A stretch of DNA of 64,000 nucleotides. Source: Chloroflexota bacterium (lineage in GTDB: Bacteria > Vulcanimicrobiota > JAMCWD01). The notes beneath the pieces are model-generated. The model did no database searches. It was not told where the DNA came from and saw nothing but the letters and a program-made list of their open reading frames with translations. How positions within the stretch are numbered: the stretch's first letter is position 1; each line of letters begins with the position of its first letter. Shown here piece by piece: positions 7,716 to 15,596 of the stretch. The stretch lies in NCBI GenBank assembly GCA_023475345.1, contig JAMCWD010000050.1:1-64000 (forward strand), written 5' to 3'. The translations under genes were made by a program, and so were the position numbers.

Positions 7716-8650
7716 CAATTTTCTCCTTTACCATTAAAGTGTATTCTGACCAACTCCTTTACAGCCGTCCTTAACTGGTTTTTATTTTTCATATCGCCTG
7801 TTCTGCTGGTCTGAGAGCATAAGATCTCAGTAACAATGTCCCTGGAGAATTTATTCCGGTAGTCGATCCCTCCGTTTACTTTCAGGGATTTGGCAATCAT
7901 TATGCAGACTCTGACGCTGGGAGAAGATTCATAAAGACCTTTTTCTCTCAACGCTCTTACCATATTTACGATTTTTACCGCATCTTCCCGTGCCAGGTCG
8001 GACTTGGCCTGGGTTATGGCGATTTCAGTTTCCTTATCGAAGTTATCCAGGTCCAGGGTAATCATCCTATCCCTTAGAGCATCTTGAACCTTATGAACGC
8101 CGGCATATTCTTCCGGGTTGCTGGTGAAGATGGCGGTAAAGTCAGGGTGGATTTTAAGATAGGGGCTGTTATCCTTTTGCCCCTTGGAAAAACCCAGCAG
8201 CTTCTCCTGCAATACGGAAAGCAGAACATTATTCGCCTCGGGTCTTGAACGGGTGAATTCATCGTAAATCAGGGTAAATCCATATTCACATGCAATTGTC
8301 AAACGAGAATCAACCCACTTTTTTACTACATCTTCTTCTACTTTTAAAACGCTGGAAATAAACCTGTCAACGACTTTCTTCTTTCTGTATCCTTCCGACG
8401 CCCCGACAAGGTCGGAACTGGAAAAATCCTCATCCCCATGAATTAAGACTACCGGGCGACCCACAAGATTTGCTATATGGAGAGCTAAAGTAGTCTTGCC
8501 GGTTCCCGCGCCGCCCCTGAAGTGGACCGGAAACCCCGCTTCAATGTAAATTAAAGACCTTTTGATAAGTTGCTTTATTTGTGGTGTCTCCACAAAACCA
8601 GGCATGGGACGCGGCTCTAAAACCGGTAAATCCAATGCATCAAGCTTCAT
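7715..8650 (-). CDS. gvpN: Gas vesicle protein GvpN (MoxR-type AAA+ ATPase)
   Basis: 311 residues. It starts with the GvpN lead PRPMPGFVETPQIKQLIKR. Walker A is GGAGTGKTTLA, followed by the hallmark IHGDEDFSSSDLVG. Walker B is FTLIYDEFTRSRPEANNVLL, with sensor-1 region AIFTSNPEEYAGVH and an arginine-finger region DALRDRMITLDL. GvpN is an AAA+ ATPase needed for vesicle enlargement in known systems. GGAGTG precedes the ATG. It is separated from the gvpC-like gene by 145 bp with no clear terminator. Confidence 0.96.
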   Translation of the reverse strand: MKLDALDLPVLEPRPMPGFVETPQIKQLIKRSLIYIEAGFPVHFRGGAGTGKTTLALHIANLVGRPVVLIHGDEDFSSSDLVGASEGYRKKKVVDRFISSVLKVEEDVVKKWVDSRLTIACEYGFTLIYDEFTRSRPEANNVLLSVLQEKLLGFSKGQKDNSPYLKIHPDFTAIFTSNPEEYAGVHKVQDALRDRMITLDLDNFDKETEIAITQAKSDLAREDAVKIVNMVRALREKGLYESSPSVRVCIMIAKSLKVNGGIDYRNKFSRDIVTEILCSQTSRTGDMKNKNQLRTAVKELVRIHFNGKGEN

Positions 8651-8795
8651 TAAAAAATCACTCCTTCTCGTAATTAAGGAATACTGACACCCATGCCAGA
8701 ACTTTTTACTCTTTATATTCCAGACACGGCAGGCCGCTTACCATGCTTTTGCCGGTTCCTAAATAACAGGGACAGAGGTTATCTCTTCTTGAGCC

Positions 8796-9764
8796 TCACT
8801 TGACCAGGAAATACATAGAGTCTTCTTTTCTTATCTTTCCCTGGTCCTTCAGGCTTTTAATAGTCCCCCCTAAAGTTACATAATGAACCCCAAGAGCGCC
8901 CCCTATATCCTGTAAAGACATTCCATTCTTAGCTTTTTTCAGGATGTTTTCGAGATCTTTTTCCAGTTTGGATTTCCCATTTTCAGGGGGGGATTGTTTC
9001 GTTTCCGCCGATGCAGGCTTTTCCGTCCTGGGGGGAGACTGTTTCACTTTCTCCGGTACAGGCTTTTCTTCCTCGGATGGCTTCAGCTTGAGCTTTTTCT
9101 CAATTCGTTGTACTACTTTTGCCCACGCTGCCTTGGCTTTTTTTTGGTCATCCCGGAATTCTTTCAGCACCTTGGCAGTTTCTTTTTTCTCGTCACGAAC
9201 CTCCTTTTTGAGGTCCTTATCAAAAGCCTGGAAATCCTTCTGCCTTTCATCTTCGGTATCATTAAGGAATTTCCGGGTTGCTTTCTTCTCGTCACGAATC
9301 TCCTCTTTGAGATCCTTATCAAAAGTCTGGAAATCCTTCTGCCTTTCATCTTCGGTATCATTAAGGAATTTCCGGGTTGCTTTCTTCTCGTCACGAATCT
9401 CCTCTTTGAGATCCTTATCAAAAGTCTGAAAATCTTTCTGCCTTTCCCCTTCGGTATCATCAAGGAATTTATGGGTTGCTTTCTTCGACTCATGGATCTC
9501 CTCTTTGAGGTCCTTATCAAAAGCCTGGAAATCCTTCTGCCTTTCCCCTTCGGTTTTATCAAGGAATTTATGGGTTGCTTTCTTCGATCCCCGGATCTCC
9601 TTTTTGAGATCCTTATCAAAAGCCTGGAACTCCTTTTGCCTTTCATCTTCGGTTTTGCCGAGTGATTTTCTGGTTCCCTTCAGCTCCTCCAGAGCTTCCT
9701 GTCTCTCTTCTCTTTTCTGCTTGATTTCTTTAACAACACTCTTGATATTGTCCGACATGCTCAT
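8796..9764 (-). CDS. GvpC-like 33-residue-repeat protein with C-terminal winged-helix-like domain
   Basis: 322 residues. ATG 9762-9764 follows AAGGAGGA; the longer form to 9818 lacks a site. The middle consists of about five 33-residue repeats built on KATHKFLDDTEGERQKDFQ and TFDKDLKEEI. The unit length and FL-T-ER-F-L spacing match GvpC repeats, which clamp the outside of the GvpA shell. A proline-rich linker (EEKPVPEKVKQSPPRTEKP) leads to a 45-residue domain, MSLQDIGGALGVHYVTLGGT then IKSLKDQGKIRKEDSMYFLV, resembling a winged helix. This tail is unusual for GvpC. The repeats are highly charged compared with cyanobacterial GvpC. Confidence 0.85.
   Translation of the reverse strand: MSMSDNIKSVVKEIKQKREERQEALEELKGTRKSLGKTEDERQKEFQAFDKDLKKEIRGSKKATHKFLDKTEGERQKDFQAFDKDLKEEIHESKKATHKFLDDTEGERQKDFQTFDKDLKEEIRDEKKATRKFLNDTEDERQKDFQTFDKDLKEEIRDEKKATRKFLNDTEDERQKDFQAFDKDLKKEVRDEKKETAKVLKEFRDDQKKAKAAWAKVVQRIEKKLKLKPSEEEKPVPEKVKQSPPRTEKPASAETKQSPPENGKSKLEKDLENILKKAKNGMSLQDIGGALGVHYVTLGGTIKSLKDQGKIRKEDSMYFLVK
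9190..9660. repeat. 99-bp tandem repeats inside the gvpC-like gene (about 4.7 copies)
   Basis: Units run head to tail, each encoding 33 residues. The two units covering about 9250-9450 are nearly identical at DNA level, including synonymous positions, while outer units have diverged. Such homogeneity indicates recent duplication or gene conversion, so copy number may vary between strains. Confidence 0.85.
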
Positions 9765-9830
9765 TTTCTTTCCTCCTTTTCTTTTTTTGAAGGAATGGTA
9801 ACCAGGGAACATGCTCAAGAGACATTTATC

Positions 9831-9886
9831 TTAAAGGGGCAATGCGCCTTTAACCCCTAAGGATGTCCCCATTACCACTCCTTAGG
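9831..9886 (-). promoter_or_regulatory. Two stem-loops between gvpA and the gvpC-like gene
   Basis: CCTAAGGA (9856-9863) pairs with TCCTTAGG (9879-9886) and overlaps the gvpA stop codon. TTAAAGG (9831-9837) pairs with CCTTTAA (9847-9853). No long T-run follows, so they look like attenuators or 3' stabilisers that would keep gvpA mRNA more abundant than the downstream genes, as is common for gvpA. Confidence 0.55.
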
Positions 9887-10100
9887 CGGTAGCTTCGGCT
9901 GCTGATGCAGTCAGGCCGATAGCTTCAGCATACTTAAGATAAGTGTCAACTGAAGCTACAACTACTCTTGCCTCGATAGCCAGTAATTCGATTCCGACAA
10001 GAGATATGCGAGCCCATGCATCAATGACGATTCCCTTGTCCAGGATCCTGTCTATTACCTCTACCAGGCTCGAAGACGCCATTGTTTTTTCCACTGCCAT
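9882..10100 (-). CDS. gvpA: Major gas vesicle shell protein GvpA
   Basis: 72 residues with the nearly invariant GvpA sequence: [20 protein letters not shown], then [20 protein letters not shown] and [11 protein letters not shown]. It ends in an alanine-rich tail. It self-assembles into the ribbed, gas-permeable, liquid-excluding shell. AGGAGG lies 8 nt before the ATG, one of the strongest ribosome-binding sites of the operon, fitting the need for the highest expression. It is the only canonical GvpA seen; the proteins at 1-160 and 2019-2363 are divergent paralogues. Confidence 0.97.
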   Translation of the reverse strand: MAVEKTMASSSLVEVIDRILDKGIVIDAWARISLVGIELLAIEARVVVASVDTYLKYAEAIGLTASAAEATA

Positions 10101-10161
10101 TTTTTCGTCCTCCTTTCTTTAAGATTCCGCTTTTTATCAGGGGAGCGTTACCCCCATTCTC

Positions 10162-10872
10162 TTATTCCAGCGTTAGTTTTAACCCGTTCCAGTCCTGGTT
10201 TGTTCTTTCTCTTATGTATTCCAGGGCATCGACAAAGACTTCTTTTATATACATATTTCTCTCTGAATTCTGTAGCTCCAACAGTTTAACAGTGACTTTG
10301 AAATCTTTAATTTTCAATTCCTTTTTATTTAAAAGCCGGTCTAAAGCAAAATTCAACTCTTCTTCTTCTCTTTGAAAATCCCGGAGGACTTTGACAACCC
10401 CGTTCTCCCTTTCTTTCTGACGGGAGTTGATTTCTTCTTTTAAATCTTTAAACTCCCGCAGGTTCATGCCCCTTGAGATTTTCTTTTTGAGACTGTCGAT
10501 CATCTCCCCCTCTTCTCTTATATAGGCAACAATGGAAGTCTCGACTACTTCTTCTCTTTTTCTTCTGAAATCGATGATTTCGCTCATTATCGAGTCAAAG
10601 TCTTTTTTCCGCAAATTGACTTGTTTTGCCAGGGAGGCCTGCAGCCTGGCGATGTTTTCCTCCTGCCGGAGATGAAAATCTTGTAATATTGTAAAGGTTC
10701 TCATCATCAGATCCCCTACAGTCTTCACCCTGACCTCGTAGGAAAGAAACAGGCTGTCTAAAAAATCCCGCATCTTCTCCAGGGACTCTCCCTGCGAATT
10801 TTTAATTTCTTCAGATATTATAAGAGCAGTTTTCATATCTTTTTCTCGCCTCTCAAAATGATCTGTTTTCAT
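10162..10872 (-). CDS. Long charged coiled-coil protein at the head of the gvp operon
   Basis: About 236 residues, not recognised as a named family. It is almost wholly helical and charged: SEEIKNSQGESLEKMRDFLD, LQDFHLRQEENIARLQASLA, then INSRQKERENGVVKVLRDF. It has no signal peptide or membrane segment. The start is uncertain: ATG 10872 (MKTDHFERREKDM) is preceded by TGGGG, ATG 10884 lies in frame upstream, and MKTALIISEEI lies 39 bp downstream. It precedes gvpA by 61 bp on the same strand. It may be a scaffold or regulator of vesicle formation by context only. Confidence 0.7.
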   Translation of the reverse strand: MKTDHFERREKDMKTALIISEEIKNSQGESLEKMRDFLDSLFLSYEVRVKTVGDLMMRTFTILQDFHLRQEENIARLQASLAKQVNLRKKDFDSIMSEIIDFRRKREEVVETSIVAYIREEGEMIDSLKKKISRGMNLREFKDLKEEINSRQKERENGVVKVLRDFQREEEELNFALDRLLNKKELKIKDFKVTVKLLELQNSERNMYIKEVFVDALEYIRERTNQDWNGLKLTLE

Positions 10873-11027
10873 GTTCCCCAGCATGGCAACCAATTGCCGC
10901 CGATTGATTCCCGTCCCTTGAGTTCCACTATGATTGCCGGTTTTGTCTTCCCATCCGGTTGTCGTCTTATCTACTTTATATAATTTACCATCCGGCCCGG
11001 CTGAAAACTATCAGAGGAAATCTCAAT

Positions 11028-11134
11028 TTGCCGTATGATTTATAGTCGTCTTGCCGTATGCTTTTTAGTCATGTTGCTGTAGGTGTTTGTCCTTCAAAAA
11101 GTTCCCGACTTCAAAAGTTGTAGGTGTTTGTCCT
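11028..11134. promoter_or_regulatory. Tandem 23-bp direct repeats upstream of the gvp operon
   Basis: TTGCCGTATGATTTATAGTC (11028) and TTGCCGTATGCTTTTTAGTC (11051) start exactly 23 bp apart. A third weaker unit begins at 11074 with TTGCTGTAGGTGTTTGTCC, and its second half recurs at about 11119 (TTGTAGGTGTTTGTCC). Spacing near two helical turns, directly upstream of the operon, suggests binding sites for a regulator. The rest of 10873-11368 holds no gene. Confidence 0.5.
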
Positions 11135-11172
11135 ATAGCAAATTCTGGTTCAAAAGGGGTTAAATCGCTTTC

Positions 11173-11196
11173 CCTGATGGTGAAATTACCATCAGG
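11173..11196. promoter_or_regulatory. Palindrome upstream of the gvp operon
   Basis: CCTGATGGT and ACCATCAGG form a perfect 9-bp inverted repeat around GAAATT. A partial echo (GAATTACCAT) follows. It is a plausible dimeric operator for the gvp operon or a hairpin; no T-run accompanies it. Confidence 0.4.
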
Positions 11197-11271
11197 ACTG
11201 AATTACCATATATTGATTCAGGGCCGGGTCATGGTTTAAATCCGGTTAATCGATAAACCGGCAAAAGGCTT

Positions 11272-11309
11272 AAAAAAAGAGAAGGGGAAAAGATGGAATC
11301 TTAACCCCT
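11272..11309 (-). terminator. Probable intrinsic terminator of the SBBP lipoprotein gene
   Basis: On the minus strand, GGGGTTAAGAT and ATCTTTTCCCC form a stem with two internal mismatches around a 3-nt loop. The sequence TTCTCTTTTTTT follows. It lies about 60 bp past the lipoprotein stop and would separate that gene from the gvp operon downstream on the same strand. Confidence 0.55.
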
Positions 11310-11368
11310 CAGTTTTTAATGGTCTCCTACCTCTAGAATACATCCTCCGTACCCGGGGTGAAGTGAAT

Positions 11369-13099
11369 TCACCTTCCGATTTTTGTTATAAAGGCGTTCT
11401 GATTGCCTGTGTTGCCAGGCCAGGTCTGGGCCGGATTCTTCAGCGGGAAATCGGAAGAGAAGGTGAGCCCCGACATGATTATGTTGCCGGCAGGATCAAC
11501 GTCAAGCCCGTAAGTACGGTCATTTTCCTTCCCGCCGAGGAAGGTGGAGTAGTCTAACGTGGCGCCGCCCGTGTCGATTTGCATAAGTATGGCGTCATAA
11601 CTTCCCTGGAGAGCCGGGAATAATGCATCCACAGTGAACGGAAACAGGGATGGAGCCTCAACAGGCTCGCCGGAAGCCGTGTATTCAACACCCAGGGAAG
11701 AGGTCTCACCGCCGACATAAGCCATGCCTTTAGAATCGACAGCTATACCGGTACAAAAGGCTCCCCCGCCTACATTGGGAGGCACGTTTCCATCGGGCGA
11801 CCCGCCTCCCAGGAAGGTTGAATATACGAGCGATGCCTCGCGCTCCAGGGAAGGATCAATTTTCACCAGGTAAGGCTCATCCCCGGATACATTGGGCTTG
11901 AGATATGTGGCGCTGTTGTATATTGTGGGTATGGACGGCGGGACCATTGGAAAATCCGCCGATTCCGTACGGCCTGTAACTTCGATGAGTCCATCCGGCC
12001 CAAGCGCTACGGCGTATGTGTCATCCCTGGCTTCGCTTGAGTCCGCGCCAAGATATGTGGCGTAACGGTTGGTATATTGTGAGGATGGATCACCGGGCAG
12101 GCTCGATGTGAACTGCGCTACAAAACCGTTGCTGGTGTAACCGGGCGGCGAGGCGTGATCCCGGTAAGCGTTGGGTGTGGCGGGGAAGTTTGAGGATTTA
12201 GTATAACCAACCATTGTGATGTGAGTGCCGTCGGCGCTCACCTTGATGGCGTGCCCTTTTTCTTCTTTATCGCCCCCGAAGAAACTTGAGTAAATCAGGG
12301 AGGATTCACCTCTCTGGTCAGGGTCGATGATACAAAGGAAGGCATCCGTTAAGCCTCCGATTTCCGGCTGGACGGCATTATCCGTTATGGGGAATTTGAT
12401 GGCTCCTGCGCCGCCGCCGGAATTGGTCAATCCAGTGAAATACACCAGTCCCTGGGCGTCAACAGAAATATTGTTGCCGTTATTGCTGTCATCGGCAAAG
12501 CAATATCCCAGCTCTCCCTCAACATCGCTCCCACCCAGGTATGTCGAGTATCGCATATTGCCGTCCTCATCAAATACCGTAACGAAGTAATCCGACAGAC
12601 CGTTATTATTTGCCTGGTAGGCGTTCATTGTAGGAAAGGGGCCCGAAGAATCCGAGATCGTAAGGCCGGCGACGGCGACTCCGCCGTCCGGCATGGCGGC
12701 AATCCCCACACCGATGTTTTGCCCGTTGCCGCCCAGGTAGGTACACCATAGCAATCTGCCGACGGGGTCATACTTCGCAACGAATGCCGACCTGGTGCTG
12801 TCGGGATAGGGCCCCGGCTGCCAGGCGTTCAGTACGGGAAGATCATAGACCTGGGTGGCGCCTGTTACATATGTGTTCCCACCGGCGTCGGCAGCGGTGT
12901 TCTGGGCGAAGGTAAGGGCGATGACGCCGGGCCCATAGGCCCTCGATCCTCCAAGATAAGTTGAAAAGATCAGGCTCGGAGCCCACGTATGCCGGCTTCC
13001 TTGCGAATGACCGCAGCCGCCCAGAAGCACGGTGATCACAAGCAATATCAGCAAAGCGGCGCTCTTGGGAAAGCAAATAACGTTCTCAAATAAGTGCAT
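11369..13099 (-). CDS. SBBP-repeat (beta-propeller) lipoprotein
   Basis: 576 residues. ATG 13097-13099 has GGAGGA just upstream. The signal peptide ends in a lipobox (LLGGC), so it is a predicted lipoprotein. The rest is built from SBBP repeats of about 50-65 residues. They contain phrases such as SLIFSTYLGGS, NTYVTGATQVYDLPV, LLWCTYLGGNG, IIMSGLTFSSDFP and NAFITKIGR. These form beta-propellers exposed on the cell surface, and ligands are unknown. It stands alone between the gvp promoter region and the two-component genes. Confidence 0.9.
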   Translation of the reverse strand: MHLFENVICFPKSAALLILLVITVLLGGCGHSQGSRHTWAPSLIFSTYLGGSRAYGPGVIALTFAQNTAADAGGNTYVTGATQVYDLPVLNAWQPGPYPDSTRSAFVAKYDPVGRLLWCTYLGGNGQNIGVGIAAMPDGGVAVAGLTISDSSGPFPTMNAYQANNNGLSDYFVTVFDEDGNMRYSTYLGGSDVEGELGYCFADDSNNGNNISVDAQGLVYFTGLTNSGGGAGAIKFPITDNAVQPEIGGLTDAFLCIIDPDQRGESSLIYSSFFGGDKEEKGHAIKVSADGTHITMVGYTKSSNFPATPNAYRDHASPPGYTSNGFVAQFTSSLPGDPSSQYTNRYATYLGADSSEARDDTYAVALGPDGLIEVTGRTESADFPMVPPSIPTIYNSATYLKPNVSGDEPYLVKIDPSLEREASLVYSTFLGGGSPDGNVPPNVGGGAFCTGIAVDSKGMAYVGGETSSLGVEYTASGEPVEAPSLFPFTVDALFPALQGSYDAILMQIDTGGATLDYSTFLGGKENDRTYGLDVDPAGNIIMSGLTFSSDFPLKNPAQTWPGNTGNQNAFITKIGR

Positions 13100-13334
13100 A
13101 ATCTTCCTCCGCGGCAATAGCCGGTCCCTCTATTCGGTGATAGGTAAGGCGATAGAAATTTTGATCTTCACATCAAAAATATTAACATCCCGGAGAGGCT
13201 TCTGTCAAAGAATTTTTGTTTGTTTTGAAGTAAAAAAGGAGTTTTTTTAGTTGCCAGGACAAAAGGTTTTATGCTTCCGCCGGGCGGTATGATCGGTGTG
13301 ATAGGCCCCAGTGGCGCCGATTAATCCGGCGGGG

Positions 13335-13964
13335 TCAAACAATGTCCATTTCTATCGCGTAGCGGATAATATCCGCATTGCTCTTCATTTTCATCTTATT
13401 GAGGATTCTGGAACGATATGTGCTGATAGTTTTCACGCTGAGGAACAGTTCTTCGGAAATTTCTTTTACGGTTTTCCCGGTTGCGATCATGCGTAATACC
13501 TGAAATTCCCTGTCAGAGAGCGCCAGGTGAAGAGCCTTTTCTGAGCCGTCAACAATATGAAAAGCCAATTTTTCCGCAAGGGCGGAACTGACGTATTTCC
13601 CGCCCCGGTATACTTTCCGGATAGCCTTTACCAGTTCATCAGGGGCGGTTTTTTTCTCTACATAGCCGGAAGCGCCCGCCTTCAGCGCCCTGATCGCATA
13701 CTGTTCTTCCGGATGGATGGTCAAAATCAGAACGGGGAGGTGTGGTTTTTCGGCTTTTATCTGCTTGAGAATATCCAGTCCGCTGATTTCCGGCATCGAT
13801 AAATCAAGCAAAACTACATCGAAATTTTCATTTTCTACTTTTTTAAGGGCTTCCGGGCCGCTGGATGCCTCGCCGGATACCACTATATCGGATGTCTCCG
13901 CCAGGATCTGCTTCAGGCCCTGGCGTATGACCGGATGATCATCAGCTATTAAGATTTTTGTCAT
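13335..13964 (-). CDS. NarL/FixJ-type response regulator (REC-LuxR HTH)
   Basis: 209 residues. The receiver domain has the acidic pocket in ILIADDHPVIRQGL, phospho-acceptor Asp in VVLLDLSMPEISG, and Lys in GASGYVEKKTAPDE. The C-terminal LuxR HTH reads LSDREFQVLRMIATGKTVKE, then LFLSVKTISTYRSRIL. Its ATG overlaps the stop of the hybrid kinase gene (TAATG), making that HisKA_3-type kinase the obvious partner. Target genes are not evident; the flanking lipoprotein gene is a candidate by proximity. Confidence 0.95.
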   Translation of the reverse strand: MTKILIADDHPVIRQGLKQILAETSDIVVSGEASSGPEALKKVENENFDVVLLDLSMPEISGLDILKQIKAEKPHLPVLILTIHPEEQYAIRALKAGASGYVEKKTAPDELVKAIRKVYRGGKYVSSALAEKLAFHIVDGSEKALHLALSDREFQVLRMIATGKTVKEISEELFLSVKTISTYRSRILNKMKMKSNADIIRYAIEMDIV

Positions 13965-15568
13965 TATCTCTCGTCCTCACAATGAAGCGGTATATTTACC
14001 GACAAAGTCGTCCCCCTGTTGGCATCCCCGTCGATGTTCAGCACGCCTCCCCGGCGGCCGACTCGCTCCCTGATCCCCAACAGCCCGAGCGATTCAGGAT
14101 CAATAACCTGCTCCCATGTAATTCCTTTCCCGTTATCTTTAACTTCCAGTTCGATCTCTCCCGTTTTTTCTTTCAGACCTACCTTAACCTTAGTGGCGCC
14201 GGAATGACGGGCTACATTGGTAAGCGCCTCCTGTAACGTACGGAAAAGTATCGCGGAAAGTTCCTGATCGACGGTAATTTCTTCGGGCTCAAAAACAACT
14301 TCACATTCGATCCTGGAATACTTCTGAAATTCCCCTATTTGCCATTCCATAACTGAACAAAGCCCGAGATCATCCAGGATACCTGATCTCAATTTCGTTG
14401 AAATCTGGTGTACTGCGTGGATGGAGGTATCCACGAGCTTTGTCATCGATTTTATTTTTTCAAGCAGGGATTTTTGCTCCGGGGACAATTTTTTGCCGAG
14501 CCAGGTTAAATCCATTTTTAATGCCGTCAGGAGTTGTCCCAATTCATCGTGGATCCCGCGGGCGATATCGATTCTTTCTTCTTCCCTCTCCTTTTCATGG
14601 CGGATAGAAAGGTCCCGCATTTTGTCCTGGGATTTTTTTAATTCTTCTTCTCTCTCCTTTTCATGGTTGTTAGAAAGTTTCCGAATCTGGTCCCGGGACT
14701 TTTTCAATTCTTCTTCCCTCTCCTTTTCACGGTGGATAGAAAGTTTCCGCATCTGGTTCCGGGACTCTTTCAATTCTTCTTCGGCCAATTTTCTATCGGT
14801 GATATCGATAACCTGGACAAGGTAATTAAACATGTCCCCTGTTATATCGGAAGACATAGGAGTTATGAGTATCTCAAGATAGATAATCCCCGATTTACTT
14901 GTTTCACAGAGCTTCGACTTTTTGACCTTATTAAGGTCGAAATGCACTTCATATCTGACTGATTCCCCCCCGGCAAGTTTTTCCCTGACAAAACCAGGCA
15001 AATTGGGATCTTTAAAAAGATTAAAGCCCATCAATCCGGAGATATCTTTAATGCCGAATATTTCCAAACAGGCCCGGTTTGCTTCCAGTAATTGACCTTT
15101 TGTATCATAAATTTCAATTCCTATTGGAAACGTGTTGAAAATATATCTGAATTTTTCCTCGCTCTTTCTCGTCTCCTCTTCCAGCCGGTGCCTGTAAAGG
15201 GTTATCTCGATGCCGGAAAACAATTCGCTTCCCAGAAAAGGTTTTAATATATACCCGAACGGCGCGGTTACCTTTGCCCGCCGTATTGTAGTTTCGTCAT
15301 CGTAAGCAGTAAGAAATATAACCGGGATACGAAAACGGGTTTTAATATAATCGGCGGCCTCAATACCGTCCATCTTCCCTTTCAGCACGATATCCATCAT
15401 CACCAGGTCCGGACGGGTTTCTTCCGTTTTCTTGATGGCTTCCTCGCCGCTGTCGGTTAAACCGGCAACGACATACCCCAGGGACCTCAGGGTATTTACG
15501 ATGTCTTTGGCGATTATGTTTTCATCTTCAACTACCAGGACACTGGCTTTAGATTCTGTTTCTATCAT
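13964..15568 (-). CDS. REC-PAS-histidine kinase (HisKA_3/NarX-type), cytoplasmic
   Basis: 534 residues. It begins with a receiver domain (VLVVEDENIIAKDIV, Asp in LVMMDIVLKGKMDG), followed by a PAS domain (IFNTFPIGIEIYDTKGQLLE). Three tandem 22-residue coiled-coil units follow, based on EELKKSRDQIRKLSNNHEKE. The kinase has phospho-acceptor ARGIHDELGQLLTALKMDL, the HisKA_3 motif. An ATPase with VKDNGKGI and LGLLGIRERV ends the protein. There is no membrane segment, so it senses a cytosolic cue or receives phosphate through its own REC domain. It is coupled to the downstream response regulator by a TAATG overlap. Confidence 0.95.
   Translation of the reverse strand: MIETESKASVLVVEDENIIAKDIVNTLRSLGYVVAGLTDSGEEAIKKTEETRPDLVMMDIVLKGKMDGIEAADYIKTRFRIPVIFLTAYDDETTIRRAKVTAPFGYILKPFLGSELFSGIEITLYRHRLEEETRKSEEKFRYIFNTFPIGIEIYDTKGQLLEANRACLEIFGIKDISGLMGFNLFKDPNLPGFVREKLAGGESVRYEVHFDLNKVKKSKLCETSKSGIIYLEILITPMSSDITGDMFNYLVQVIDITDRKLAEEELKESRNQMRKLSIHREKEREEELKKSRDQIRKLSNNHEKEREEELKKSQDKMRDLSIRHEKEREEERIDIARGIHDELGQLLTALKMDLTWLGKKLSPEQKSLLEKIKSMTKLVDTSIHAVHQISTKLRSGILDDLGLCSVMEWQIGEFQKYSRIECEVVFEPEEITVDQELSAILFRTLQEALTNVARHSGATKVKVGLKEKTGEIELEVKDNGKGITWEQVIDPESLGLLGIRERVGRRGGVLNIDGDANRGTTLSVNIPLHCEDER
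14577..14780. repeat. Three 66-bp tandem repeats in the hybrid kinase gene
   Basis: Three head-to-tail units each encode 22 residues (consensus EELKKSRDQIRKLS plus HEKERE). They lie between the PAS domain and the phospho-acceptor histidine. The unit is two hendecads long, so copy changes would preserve coiled-coil register while lengthening the linker. Confidence 0.85.
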
Positions 15569-15596
15569 TTTATAGCCCCCTTGTTATATCCCCCTG

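Noticed and set aside
9164..9665. Open frames of 160-223 residues on both strands over the gvpC-like gene
   Set aside because: They follow the 99-bp repeat period of the real gene and lack ribosome-binding sites or any protein-like composition.
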